64,000 bases of DNA from Halopseudomonas xiamenensis (GCF_014219065.1 NZ_JACLGO010000011.1:1-64000); one strand, 5' to 3'; counted from the first letter of the stretch, positions 44,904 through 53,680 are shown. A program made the numbers and translations. Notes: generated by a model not told the origin, from the letters alone.

Positions 44904-45317
44904 TCATCCACTGGCCTCTGTTAACGCATCCAGGCCGGCTTGAGCGATCTGGGCATCGAAGGCTGACTTGACCCCGCTCACCGCAATCCCCCCAACGACA
45001 TCACCCTGGTAGATGATCGGCAGACCGCCGGTCATGGGAACGACGTTCGCAAGAGAACTGGTGCCAGCGATTCCACTCGACAACATGTCTTCAAAAAAAC
45101 TGGTAGGCCGACGAAACAACGCGGAACAACGCGCCTTGTCGATGGCAATCTGAACCGAAGATCGGGAAGCATCGGGCAGACGACGAAAGGCAATCAGGAA
45201 GCCGCCCTGGTCGACAACAGCAATGGAAACGGACCAGCCATTACTCCTCGCCTCCAGCGCAGCTCTATCAAGCATTTCCTCTGCATCACTCAAGTCGAGT
45301 TCGGGCTTCATACGCAT
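44904..45317 (-). CDS. GlcG/HbpS family protein
   Basis: 137 aa single-domain protein of the GlcG/HbpS (DUF336) family: RSNGWSVSIAVVDQGGFLIAFRR at the N-terminal half and PMTGGLPIIYQGDVVGGIAVSG near the end. HbpS binds haem in Streptomyces; in degradation clusters the role is unclear. ATG at 45317 is preceded by GAGGAG seven bases upstream. First gene of the minus operon that leads to DUF1302-DUF1329-YCF48-RND-DUF1097. Confidence 0.9.
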   Translation of the reverse strand: MRMKPELDLSDAEEMLDRAALEARSNGWSVSIAVVDQGGFLIAFRRLPDASRSSVQIAIDKARCSALFRRPTSFFEDMLSSGIAGTSSLANVVPMTGGLPIIYQGDVVGGIAVSGVKSAFDAQIAQAGLDALTEASG

Positions 45318-45662
45318 GATCGATCTCCTCACTGCGGGATGCACACCCGCTACGCATCAATTCAATTTATTGCATATTTATCAAATTTGTGCACAAACGG
45401 TACTCAGCCTTTGAAGCCAAGTCAAGCACCAAAATTCTTCGTAATCGTCATTCATTCTGGACTACTGATAACTTGGCGAGGGCTAGCGCTCTGTATCACT
45501 TTCGGAGTACGCATATTGCACAAGAACATGCACAATTTGATCTTGTCGAGTTATCCAGATTGGCATAGGCTGACCTCCAGCATCACCATCGCTTGGGTGA
45601 ATCTGTGCAAGCTGGCGTTCCAGCTATTGCATTGCGATGTGGTTAAAAAAGGAGAGTCTGCT
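45318..45662. other. Divergent control region of the first catabolic operon pair
   Basis: 345 bp between the GlcG-like gene (minus) and the CoA-transferase gene (plus). It holds the palindrome at 45386-45397 and further GCACAA half-site-like stretches around 45516-45535. The coding frame of the CoA-transferase stays open through it but the sequence has no relation to the family. Confidence 0.6.
45386..45397. promoter_or_regulatory. Candidate FadR-type operator 1
   Basis: Perfect palindrome TTTGTGCACAAA, 69 bp upstream of the GlcG-like start. The core TTGT..ACAA fits the TNGT...ACNA pattern of FadR/FCD GntR regulators, and an identical 12-mer lies in the other divergent promoter at 50690. Confidence 0.65.
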
Positions 45663-46886
45663 ATGTCCGGTGCCTTGGCACATATCCGGGTACTTGATCT
45701 TTCGCGCATTCTGGCTGGCCCTTGGGCAGGACAGATTCTGGCTGATCTGGGGGCTGACGTGATCAAGGTCGAACGCCGTGGCGTAGGGGATGACACCCGA
45801 CACTGGGGGCCACCCTACCTACGCGATGAATCCGGCATGGATACCTCGGAATCTGCCTATTTCATGTGCGCAAACCGAAATAAGCGGTCATTAACCATCG
45901 ACTTCACCCAGCCCGAAGGGCAACGCCTTGTTCGGGAGCTGGCAGCACAATCAGATGTAGTGCTGGAAAATTTCAAGGTGGGTGGCTTGGCCGCTTACGG
46001 CCTGGACTACGCCAGCCTGCGCGAAGTCAATCCGCAACTGATCTACTGTTCCATTACTGGCTTTGGCCAGGAAGGCCCCTACGCTCAGCGTGCCGGTTAT
46101 GACTTCATGATCCAGGGTCTGGGGGGATTGATGAGCCTCACCGGGCGCAGCGCCAATGAGGCAGGTGCGGGTCCGATCAAGGCTGGCGTTGCTCTGACCG
46201 ACATATTGACCGGCCTCTATGCTGGCAACGCTGTTCTTGCGGCATTGGCATACCGCGACCAGACTGGCGAGGGTCAGTATATTGATCTGGCCTTGCTCGA
46301 TGTTCAGGTTGCCTGTCTGGCCAACCAGGCGCAGAACTATCTGACTACCGGAACTCCGCCGCAACGTCTCGGCAATGCCCATCCTAATATCGTCCCGTAT
46401 CAGGACTTTCCGACTGCCGATGGCAACTTCATTCTGACGGTGGGTAATGATGGTCAGTTTCGCCGGTTCAGCGAGGCTGCCGGATGCCCCGAATGGGCGG
46501 ATGATCCGCGCTTTTCCACCAACCAGGGGCGTGTGGCCAATCGTGCCGAGCTGATCCCACTGATCCGTCAGGCTACGGTTTTCAAGACGACTGCACAATG
46601 GATCAGTACATTGGAGCAGGTCGGCGTACCCTGTGGGCCGATAAATGATCTGGCGCAGGTTTTTGCCGATCCGCAGGTTCAGGCTCGTGGTCTGCGGATT
46701 GATCTGCCGCACCCCTTGGCCGGGAGCGCACCTCAAGTAGCCAACCCAATCCGCCTGTCCGCTACGCCCGTTCAGTATCGAAATGCTCCACCGTTGCTTG
46801 GGGAGCACACGGAAGAAGTGTTGGGCGATGTGCTTGGCCTCACTGCCGAGATGATTGACCGGCTGCGTCGGCAACATGTCATCTAA
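45663..46886 (+). CDS. CaiB/BaiF class III CoA-transferase
   Basis: 407 aa. Typical N-terminus VLDLSRILAGPWAGQILADLGADVIKVER and YCSITGFGQEGPYAQRAGYD; the likely nucleophilic Asp (180) is in GVALTDILTG, matching the formyl-CoA transferase Asp. Moves CoA between carboxylic acids, so it could activate the substrate or an intermediate of the island's pathway. ATG at 45663 with AAAAAAGGAG upstream; the 108-residue upstream extension is not family-like. First gene of the plus operon continuing into the cupin and M15-like genes. Confidence 0.93.
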   Translation: MSGALAHIRVLDLSRILAGPWAGQILADLGADVIKVERRGVGDDTRHWGPPYLRDESGMDTSESAYFMCANRNKRSLTIDFTQPEGQRLVRELAAQSDVVLENFKVGGLAAYGLDYASLREVNPQLIYCSITGFGQEGPYAQRAGYDFMIQGLGGLMSLTGRSANEAGAGPIKAGVALTDILTGLYAGNAVLAALAYRDQTGEGQYIDLALLDVQVACLANQAQNYLTTGTPPQRLGNAHPNIVPYQDFPTADGNFILTVGNDGQFRRFSEAAGCPEWADDPRFSTNQGRVANRAELIPLIRQATVFKTTAQWISTLEQVGVPCGPINDLAQVFADPQVQARGLRIDLPHPLAGSAPQVANPIRLSATPVQYRNAPPLLGEHTEEVLGDVLGLTAEMIDRLRRQHVI

Positions 46887-46993
46887 AAAGCCTCACTTGC
46901 CTTGGCAAAATCGCGGGCTGCCCATACAGCACCCGAGGTAGCCTCCATACCAACTGCAGATGATCAAGAAAATAATAACAGGAGTGACATACC

Positions 46994-47527
46994 ATGAAGA
47001 TCAGACGACTGGTAACCGGGCATGACGCATCCGGACATGCCATTTTTCTTTCCGATGAAACAGCACCCCGAGAACATGACTTTGGTGATATTCCAGGTCA
47101 TGGCATCGCGCAAGTGTGGATAACAGATACTTCATCAGGCAGCCCAACAACCACAGCAGATCCTACGCTGCGCCATGCTTCCATCCTTCCCGGGCCGGGT
47201 CAGACATCTTTACTGGTGGTCAGCCTGCCTCCAGATGATGTCATGACCGCACCTCTGAACCCGATACGCGCCTACTCCGAGTTGGCGGAAAAGCTACCCG
47301 GCCTGTTCGAGTGTTTTGAAGCTGACAATCCGGGCATGCACAAGACCCCTACTCTCGACTACGCAGTGCTGCTTGAAGGTGAGCTCTGGCTGGAGCTTGA
47401 TAATGGTCAGGAGAAGCGCCTGGCCCCGGGAGATGTAGTGATTCAGAACGGAACCCGGCATGCCTGGCGTAACAAGTCAGACAGGGTAGCCAAAGCTGTA
47501 TTTTTCATGGTTGGTGTAGAGCAATAG
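46994..47527 (+). CDS. Cupin domain protein
   Basis: 177 aa. The C-terminal half is a single cupin barrel: DYAVLLEGELWLELDNGQ and APGDVVIQNGTRHAWRN, which retains Glu and His positions of the two cupin motifs. The N-terminal half (RRLVTGHDASGHAIFLSDE) is as in the cupin proteins found in aromatic and terpenoid degradation clusters. Enzyme or binding role unknown. 107 bp after the CoA-transferase gene and three bases before the next frame. Confidence 0.85.
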   Translation: MKIRRLVTGHDASGHAIFLSDETAPREHDFGDIPGHGIAQVWITDTSSGSPTTTADPTLRHASILPGPGQTSLLVVSLPPDDVMTAPLNPIRAYSELAEKLPGLFECFEADNPGMHKTPTLDYAVLLEGELWLELDNGQEKRLAPGDVVIQNGTRHAWRNKSDRVAKAVFFMVGVEQ

Positions 47528-47551
47528 AGCATGTGTAAAGGCTATGAAAGT

Positions 47552-48226
47552 ATGGACAAACCCGTCACCGTCAGAGAGCTGGAAGAGTTGGGGCGGGTAC
47601 GGCTGTCGAAGCACTTCTTCATGCGGGACTTCCTTTTTTCTGAAATCAGTCAGATAGAAAGCATTGCCAATATTCCGGAATTTCCCGATAAGGCAGTTGC
47701 GGCAGGCCACGAGCTATGTGAACAGTTGCTGGAACCGCTGCAGGAACGATTCGGACGCATCTGTATTCGCTCGGCCTACCGCTCACCTGCCGTCAACGCC
47801 AAGGGCGCTGACAATAACCGTCAGTACAGTTGTGCCGATAATGAACAGAACCATGCCTCTCATATCTGGGATTATCCTGACTCACAAGGGTACGCCGGAG
47901 CAACAGCCTGTATCGTTGTACCTGCATTACTCCCCTGGTACAGCCAACATGGAGATTGGACTCCGTTGGCATGGTGGATTCACGATCACCTACCTTACAC
48001 AAGCCAGTTCTGGTTTCCCCAACTCGCCGCATTCAATCTGCGCTGGAGTGCCAACCCGAATACCTTGAAAAGTATTGGTAGCAAGGTTGTGAACCCGTAC
48101 ACTGGCAATACAGCTCCACTGGTGACAGATGGCATCGCATCACTGCCCCCGCATGAACGGGCACAACTGGTTAATCGATGGCTGGCGAGTCTCGAAATCA
48201 ACCCCGCACCGTATCGCAGAGACTGA
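47552..48226 (+). CDS. Hypothetical protein with peptidase M15-like features
   Basis: 224 aa from ATG at 47552 (MDKPVTVREL); ATG at 47531 is also possible. The central part LSKHFFMRDFL, then RICIRSAYRSPAVNAKG, then NHASHIWDY recalls the D-Ala-D-Ala carboxypeptidase M15A/Hedgehog fold (SxYRSPxxN and SxH), but the expected GxAxD that should supply the second zinc ligand reads GATAC here. I would therefore not call it an active peptidase. Its 3' end overlaps the convergent FMN-reductase gene by 29 bp. No signal peptide seen. Role in the catabolic operon unknown. Confidence 0.7.
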   Translation: MDKPVTVRELEELGRVRLSKHFFMRDFLFSEISQIESIANIPEFPDKAVAAGHELCEQLLEPLQERFGRICIRSAYRSPAVNAKGADNNRQYSCADNEQNHASHIWDYPDSQGYAGATACIVVPALLPWYSQHGDWTPLAWWIHDHLPYTSQFWFPQLAAFNLRWSANPNTLKSIGSKVVNPYTGNTAPLVTDGIASLPPHERAQLVNRWLASLEINPAPYRRD

Positions 48227-48752
48227 CAATGCCTGCGGCCAGAAACTGGCGAGCAGGCTCATCAATCAGTCGGCCATCCTTTATCTTTCCGGCCACGGCA
48301 CCAACGACAATCTGCGGGTATCTGACCAGCTTCGCCTGAACGGCCCAGAGCGTTTCATTCAGTTGCTGCTGCGCTCGGACACCACCGGTAAAGGCAGGCG
48401 ACGCAGTCATGACCAGCACAGGCTTATTCTTGAGAACAGAGTTTCCATGGGGGCGTGACAGCCAGTCCAGGGTATTCTTGATCACCCCTGACATACCGTG
48501 ATTGTACTCAGGCGACGCAATCAACACGCCATCGGCGTTTGCCACCATTTGCCTCAACAGAGAAACGGAAACCGGAGTGGAACTTTCCGTCAGATCAAGG
48601 TCTTCGTTATATAGCGGGATATCATGCAGCGATGGAATTTCCATCACTGCGTGGGCGGGCAACAGCTCTTCAGCCACAGTGCGCAGAACGACATCGTTGC
48701 TCGATGCTTTACGCAGGCTGCCACACAAACCCAGCAAGTGGACGGTTTGCAT
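48198..48752 (-). CDS. NADPH-dependent FMN reductase
   Basis: 184 aa flavodoxin-fold reductase. Phosphate-binding loop GLCGSLRKASSNDVVLR and the signature SPEYNHGMSGVIKNTLDWLSRP are fully conserved. Possible source of reduced flavin or a quinone reductase for the ring-hydroxylating steps; the flavin monooxygenase in the cluster is of the single-component NAD(P)H type and should not need it. Last gene of the DUF1185-dehydrogenase minus operon. Confidence 0.92.
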   Translation of the reverse strand: MQTVHLLGLCGSLRKASSNDVVLRTVAEELLPAHAVMEIPSLHDIPLYNEDLDLTESSTPVSVSLLRQMVANADGVLIASPEYNHGMSGVIKNTLDWLSRPHGNSVLKNKPVLVMTASPAFTGGVRAQQQLNETLWAVQAKLVRYPQIVVGAVAGKIKDGRLIDEPARQFLAAGIVSLCDTVRG

Positions 48753-48822
48753 TCCCCTCTCCTCATGCAGAAAAACATCACAATACTGAGCAAGGCAGGT
48801 GCCTCGCTCAGTTCAGTTCAGT

Positions 48823-49938
48823 TCAAGGACGTATGACGTAGTTGCTGAACCCACCACTGCGGTTCTCGATCCCGCTGATTGCTTCGTTTATCTGATCGAG
48901 TGGGAAAACCTGGTGCTCAAAGAACGAAATATCCAGCACACCGGATTCGACCATATCTGCCATCGCCTGACCCTGGCCACTGGTGAACCAGGCCGAGCCG
49001 CTGATATGCAGATCATTATCCATGATCCAGTGCAGATCCAACGGCACATCACCAGCAATGGCACCAATGTTCACCAAATGCCCGCTCCGATGCAGCGCAC
49101 GCACGGAGTCGACAAGGTTATCCGCTGGTGCACCAGGCCCCATGCAGTCAATTACCGCATCCACGCCCTCACCTGCGGTGATTTGCTCAACCCACTCCGA
49201 GGTCAAGCCGTCATCGAGGGAGTGGATTTCAATGCGGCCTGGCGCCGCCAGATCCTTCACTCGCTGGAAGAGCGTTTGGTTGCGCGCAGTCCCCAGTATC
49301 TTACGCGCGCCCATGGCCAAGGCCAGCGCCACCGCGCCCAGACCCAGGGTGCCACTGATACCGTTGATCAGCACGGTGCTGGTCGGACCAACATTGGCTT
49401 TGAGCAGCGCTCGATAAGCGGTCCCCAGGTAACCCAGGCGTGCAGCGGTTTCGAAACTCATGCTGTCCGGAATCTTCACCAGGCTGTATTGCGGCGCTGG
49501 CATGTATTCACACAGGCCGCCGTACGGGTAATCTTCGAACATACGCGGGCTGCGAGGCGTAAAACCGAAATAGCCATTGAAGGTATAGGCCGAACAGCCC
49601 GTGGTGTTGCCTGACCGGCAGGAACGGCAGGAACCGCAGTAACGCGCCGGATTGACATATACCCGATCACCGGGCTTGAAGTCATAGACCTGGTCACCAA
49701 CCTGCTCGACAACACCGGCAGGATCCAGACCAAATATCGCTGGCAGCTTTGGCAATGGCAGATGGGGAAACCAGGTTGTCCAATTAGTCAGAATATTGTG
49801 CAGGTTCGGGACGATACCACAGGCCTCAACCTTGACCAGAACCTCGGTAGGCCGAATGGCTGGTACGGGTATCTGTTCAAGCTCCATCGGTTGTCCGCAC
49901 TCATGCATTCTGGCGGCGCGCATCATTTTTTTTGTCAT
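48823..49938 (-). CDS. MDR-superfamily alcohol dehydrogenase-like protein
   Basis: 371 aa. GroES-like domain with structural-zinc Cys quartet in CGSCRSCRSGNTTGC, Rossmann domain with GISGTLGLGAVALALAMGA. The first catalytic Cys is kept (VEACGIV), but where zinc dehydrogenases have GHExxG this protein has GLDPAG, so the catalytic zinc site looks altered. Probably an NAD(P)H-dependent oxidoreductase of the pathway. ATG at 49938 has AGAAAGGAAAG upstream; the longer frame to 50136 overlaps the neighbouring gene. Operon with DUF1185 and the FMN reductase. Confidence 0.87.
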   Translation of the reverse strand: MTKKMMRAARMHECGQPMELEQIPVPAIRPTEVLVKVEACGIVPNLHNILTNWTTWFPHLPLPKLPAIFGLDPAGVVEQVGDQVYDFKPGDRVYVNPARYCGSCRSCRSGNTTGCSAYTFNGYFGFTPRSPRMFEDYPYGGLCEYMPAPQYSLVKIPDSMSFETAARLGYLGTAYRALLKANVGPTSTVLINGISGTLGLGAVALALAMGARKILGTARNQTLFQRVKDLAAPGRIEIHSLDDGLTSEWVEQITAGEGVDAVIDCMGPGAPADNLVDSVRALHRSGHLVNIGAIAGDVPLDLHWIMDNDLHISGSAWFTSGQGQAMADMVESGVLDISFFEHQVFPLDQINEAISGIENRSGGFSNYVIRP

Positions 49939-50017
49939 GGGTTTCTTTCCTTTCTTATTGTCAGATTTTTCATCTAGCGGGCCAGCCGGCCCACCGTCTC
50001 TGCAACTGTTCGCTTCG

Positions 50018-50599
50018 TTACCGCAACCCGTCGTCACCCTTAACGTCGGCAGCAGCCAGACCACCAAGGCGAGCGTGAATGCGACCACCCGTAGCCATAG
50101 CCAGACCGAAGGCGATCTCATCACGGCGCGGACCATCCCATAGCGTCATTTCCGCCACGCCGAAATGGCTGCGAACGTAAGCCGCATGAATATGCCCCAG
50201 CGGAACCATTATCCGTGTACCAGGACCACCTATGCCCTTAGCGGAAGGAACAATAGCCTTTGGCTCGCCGAGCGCTTCGCGCATGGCCCAGCCCCCGGCC
50301 TCATGCCAAACGGCGCCATGCTCAAGCTCGCCATCCTCACCCACGATGGCGGCCTTGCCATAGGCCTCAATCTTGTCCAGACCACCCAACGCCTTGATCA
50401 ACCTGCCAGCAAGATCAGCGCCCAGCCCACGTAGTTCCTGCATGAAGGCATTCAGATCTTCTACGTAGCGCCCCGCATAAGGGTTTTCCACAATGGCCAT
50501 CGCAACCGCAACCCTCAACGGCTCGGCAGCCACCGGGCCACGCTCATGGAGGATATCTTCAACATCCAGCTTAAATTTACGAACCTTAACCAGTGACAT
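50018..50599 (-). CDS. DUF1185 (amino acid synthesis family) protein
   Basis: 193 aa, Pfam AA_synth/DUF1185 type: KFKLDVEDILHERGP at the start, VAMAIVENPYAGRYVEDL, GELEHGAVWHEAGGWAMREALG and IMVPLGHIHAAYVRSHF. Despite the family name no reaction is established; members sit in catabolic clusters. Good ribosome site (GGAGAAGC). Divergent from the FAH gene with the operator in between; leads the minus operon. Confidence 0.9.
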   Translation of the reverse strand: MSLVKVRKFKLDVEDILHERGPVAAEPLRVAVAMAIVENPYAGRYVEDLNAFMQELRGLGADLAGRLIKALGGLDKIEAYGKAAIVGEDGELEHGAVWHEAGGWAMREALGEPKAIVPSAKGIGGPGTRIMVPLGHIHAAYVRSHFGVAEMTLWDGPRRDEIAFGLAMATGGRIHARLGGLAAADVKGDDGLR

Positions 50600-50688
50600 G
50601 TTTATGCTTCTCCAGGCTTCTTCGCGAGATATTAGTTCATAGGGCTTCCCTAGTATGCATTTTATGAGTTATGGTGCAAGAACATTAT

Positions 50689-50702
50689 TTTTGTGCACAA
50701 AA
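50689..50702. promoter_or_regulatory. Candidate FadR-type operator 2
   Basis: Perfect palindrome TTTTGTGCACAAAA, ending 12 bp before the FAH-family start and just ahead of its ribosome site, where a bound repressor would block transcription. Its 12-bp core is identical to operator 1 at 45386, 5.3 kb away. Confidence 0.7.
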
Positions 50703-50714
50703 TGGAGAACAAGA

Positions 50715-51566
50715 ATGAAGCTCGTATCTTATCAATATCGTGGTCAAGCCAGTTACGGGGCCGTTGCAGGTGATCGGATTATCGATCTGGCTCAACGATT
50801 CCCTACTGCTCCCGATCTGAAAACGCTGCTGGCTGACGACAGCCTCTTGGCTCAAGCCCACGACTGCGTTCTGGATGCCAGCGGCGATATTGCTTTGTCT
50901 GAGGTGCAGCTTGAACCGGTCATCCCGGCACCAGGCAAAATCATCTGCGTCGGAATCAACTATGTCGCTCACGCCGAGGAAGCCGGGCGCAAGGTGGGAA
51001 AATATCCGGTCATATTCCAGCGTTTCGCTGAAACACTGTTGGCAGCAGGCGCGCCCCTTGCACGTCCCAAAGTGTCTTCCGAATTCGACTTCGAGGCCGA
51101 GCTCGCCGTAGTGATCGGCAAAGGCGGTTCACATATTGCCCCAGAAGATGCCATGTCCCATGTGGCTGGCTACACCTGCTTCAATGATGCCAGCGTACGG
51201 GACTGGCAGTTCCACACCCACCAGTACGGCATGGGCAAGACTTTCCGTGGCACAGGTTCGCTCGGCCCTTGGCTGGTCACTGCCGATGAGATTGCCGACT
51301 ATAGAGAGCTGGAAATTCGGGGCTTGCTCAATGGTGAGCAAATGCAGCATGGCCGCCTTTCCGAGCTGGCCTTCGATATTCCCCACCTCATCTCCTACGT
51401 TTCCCAGGCGCTCGACTGGAACCCAGGTGACATTCTCGCCACAGGAACACCCAGCGGCATTGGCTTCAAGCGCAACCCACCGATCTTTCTCAAACCAGGT
51501 GACGTTTTCGAAGTAGTCATCTCGCAGATTGGCACCCTGGCCAACCCTGTGGTTGACGAAGCCTGA
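50715..51566 (+). CDS. Fumarylacetoacetate hydrolase family protein
   Basis: 283 aa FAH-fold enzyme. IICVGINYVAHAEEAG starts the domain; metal ligands are recognised in SSEFDFEAELAVVIG (Glu, Glu) and CFNDASVRDWQ (Asp); IISYV and ILATGTPSGIGF close it. Such enzymes hydrolyse, decarboxylate or hydrate acylpyruvates and 2-hydroxydienoates at the end of ring-cleavage pathways. ATG at 50715 follows GGAGAACAAG. First of four plus-strand genes ending with the monooxygenase. Confidence 0.94.
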   Translation: MKLVSYQYRGQASYGAVAGDRIIDLAQRFPTAPDLKTLLADDSLLAQAHDCVLDASGDIALSEVQLEPVIPAPGKIICVGINYVAHAEEAGRKVGKYPVIFQRFAETLLAAGAPLARPKVSSEFDFEAELAVVIGKGGSHIAPEDAMSHVAGYTCFNDASVRDWQFHTHQYGMGKTFRGTGSLGPWLVTADEIADYRELEIRGLLNGEQMQHGRLSELAFDIPHLISYVSQALDWNPGDILATGTPSGIGFKRNPPIFLKPGDVFEVVISQIGTLANPVVDEA

Positions 51567-51602
51567 ACCGATAATCGACCTTCAAACAAGAGATACATAG
51601 AC

Positions 51603-52160
51603 ATGGCTACATTGCCCAGAATCAACTTTACCCACACAGGCACCTTCTGCTCCGACCTGGACAATATGGTCGAGTTCTATTGCCAGAAGCTCGGCTTCGT
51701 GGTCAGCGACAAAGGGGTCGCATCAACCGGCCACCGCCTGTTTTTCCTGACCCAGAATCCGGAAGTTCATCACCAGCTGGTGCTGTTCGATGGCAAACCA
51801 GACGATCTGGCATTCAACCCGATCAACCAGCTTTCCTTCCTGCTTGACTCGCTGGAAGACCTGAAAAGCTATTACGCCTTTGCCAAAGCCAACGGCATTG
51901 AAGGTATCGATCAGGTTGATCACGGTAATGCTTGGTCCATGTATTTCAAGGACCCGGAAGGCAACCCTATCGAGATGTACGTAGACGCCCCGTTTTATAC
52001 CAACCAGCCCTGTCGTGAGCCGTTGGATCTGAATCAGAGCGCCGAAGAGATACTGAGCCGTACCGAGGCTATATGCCGGCGCCGACCCGGGTTTCAGACT
52101 CGCGATGAGTGGATACAGGCAACCCGTGAGCGCATCGCCGAGCAACGCGTCTCCTGGTAA
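51603..52160 (+). CDS. VOC family protein, possible single-domain extradiol dioxygenase
   Basis: 185 aa glyoxalase/bleomycin-resistance/dioxygenase fold. Candidate metal ligands are His11 (NFTHTGTF), His57 (VHHQLVLF) and Glu124 (PIEMYV), the spacing of type I extradiol dioxygenases, with the C-terminal DPEGNPIEMYVDAPFY. A C-terminal helical tail follows. In this operon, between an FAH-type hydrolase and an MhpA-like hydroxylase, ring cleavage of a catechol is the natural guess; isomerase or lyase activity is also possible in the superfamily. Confidence 0.88.
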   Translation: MATLPRINFTHTGTFCSDLDNMVEFYCQKLGFVVSDKGVASTGHRLFFLTQNPEVHHQLVLFDGKPDDLAFNPINQLSFLLDSLEDLKSYYAFAKANGIEGIDQVDHGNAWSMYFKDPEGNPIEMYVDAPFYTNQPCREPLDLNQSAEEILSRTEAICRRRPGFQTRDEWIQATRERIAEQRVSW

Positions 52161-52210
52161 TCTCCATCCGTGCGGCTCGCAAGGGCCGCACTCCAGCTCG
52201 GAAATGAGCC

Positions 52211-53641
52211 ATGAACAAGAATCTCATTGCAGGAAACTGGTGCGAGGGGCGTAGCGTTCGGGAGAATATCAACCCCTCCGACCTGTCCGATATCGTCGGA
52301 ATCTATGCCCAGGCCGATGCTGAGGATACACAGCGCGCCATTGAGGCAGCCACCCGGGCCCAGCCGATATGGGCCGCGTACAGCAGCCAACAACGCGCTG
52401 ACGCACTCGACCGGATCGGTACGGAAATACTCCAGCGCCAGACGGAACTCGGCGAGTTGCTGGCACGTGAAGAAGGCAAGGTCCTGCCCGAAGCGATAGC
52501 AGAGGTAAGCCGCGCCGGGCATATTTTCAAATTCTTCGCTGGCGAGGCCATGAGGGTTACCGGAGAGCACTTGGATTCTGTTCGCTCCGGGATCGAAGTT
52601 GACATTCTGCGCCAACCCGTTGGCGTCGTCGGCATCATTACGCCGTGGAATTTCCCGATTGCCATACCCGCCTGGAAAATTGCTCCAGCCCTGGCCTATG
52701 GCAATAGTGTGGTGTTCAAGCCAGCAGATCTGGTACCCGGCTCAGCCTGGGCGCTGGCTGATATCATTCATCGCAGCAGCTTGCCCGACGGCACCTTTAA
52801 CCTGTTGATGGGTAGAGGAAGCGTAGTTGGCCAGACAATGCTGGAATCGCCCAAGGTTCGGGCAATCAGCTTCACAGGCTCAGCGGATACCGGCCAGCGC
52901 ATCATGCAGTCTGCCGGTACGCGGATGGCTAAGTTGCAGATGGAAATGGGTGGCAAGAATCCGCTGGTAGTGCTGAATGATGCCGAGCTGGATCGAGCCG
53001 TGGAGTGTGCCGTACACGGTGCTTTTTTCTCCACTGGCCAGCGTTGTACCGCATCATCACGCTTCATAGTGGAAAAAGGCATTTATCCTCACTTTGTGCA
53101 AGCCGTAGTCACGCGCCTCGAACAGCTGCGGGTAGGCCATGCGCTGGAGGCCGGTATTGATATCGGGCCAGTTGCCGACGCATCGCAGTATGAGCAGGAT
53201 CTCAACTATGTAGACATAGGCAAGGCCGAAGGCGCATTTCTTGCCTCGGGTGGCGTCCCATTGAAACGGGAGACAGAGGGCTTTTATATGAGCCCGGCGC
53301 TCTTTACTGACTGCGACCCGCACATGCGGATCGCCCAGGAAGAAATTTTCGGTCCCGTAGCCTGCGTCATCCCGGCCGACAATTATGAGCAAGCCCTGGA
53401 GTTCGCCAATGCCACGCCCTTCGGTCTGTCTGCAGGCATCTGCACCACATCTCTGAAACATGCCACTCATTATAAGCGGCACGTGCAAAGCGGCATGGTC
53501 ATGGTGAACACCCCCACCGCCGGCGTGGATTATCACGTGCCATTCGGCGGTACCAAAGCATCAAGCTTTGGACCGAGGGAACAGGGCCATCACGCCATCG
53601 AGTTTTTCACCACAACGAAAACCGCCTACACACAAGCGTAA
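52211..53641 (+). CDS. NAD(P)-dependent aldehyde dehydrogenase
   Basis: 476 aa. All core motifs are present: TPWNFPIAIPAWKIAP (with the catalytic Asn), FTGSADTGQRI cofactor loop, MEMGGKNP (general base Glu), GQRCTASSR (catalytic Cys) and EEIFGPVACV. Closest in look to semialdehyde dehydrogenases (alpha-ketoglutarate semialdehyde, vanillin or benzaldehyde type). Would oxidise an aldehyde or a ring-cleavage semialdehyde of the pathway. Confidence 0.94.
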   Translation: MNKNLIAGNWCEGRSVRENINPSDLSDIVGIYAQADAEDTQRAIEAATRAQPIWAAYSSQQRADALDRIGTEILQRQTELGELLAREEGKVLPEAIAEVSRAGHIFKFFAGEAMRVTGEHLDSVRSGIEVDILRQPVGVVGIITPWNFPIAIPAWKIAPALAYGNSVVFKPADLVPGSAWALADIIHRSSLPDGTFNLLMGRGSVVGQTMLESPKVRAISFTGSADTGQRIMQSAGTRMAKLQMEMGGKNPLVVLNDAELDRAVECAVHGAFFSTGQRCTASSRFIVEKGIYPHFVQAVVTRLEQLRVGHALEAGIDIGPVADASQYEQDLNYVDIGKAEGAFLASGGVPLKRETEGFYMSPALFTDCDPHMRIAQEEIFGPVACVIPADNYEQALEFANATPFGLSAGICTTSLKHATHYKRHVQSGMVMVNTPTAGVDYHVPFGGTKASSFGPREQGHHAIEFFTTTKTAYTQA

Positions 53642-53680
53642 GTATTGACGCAACCAAGAACAAGAAGACTGGAGACAAAT

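Noticed and set aside
45500-45600. Possible sigma-54 promoter (TGGCA-like) before the CoA-transferase
   Set aside because: No acceptable TTGC element at the right spacing was found.
45339-45662. Upstream extension of the CoA-transferase frame
   Set aside because: No family similarity, covers the divergent promoter and operator; ATG at 45663 has a ribosome site and the conserved start.
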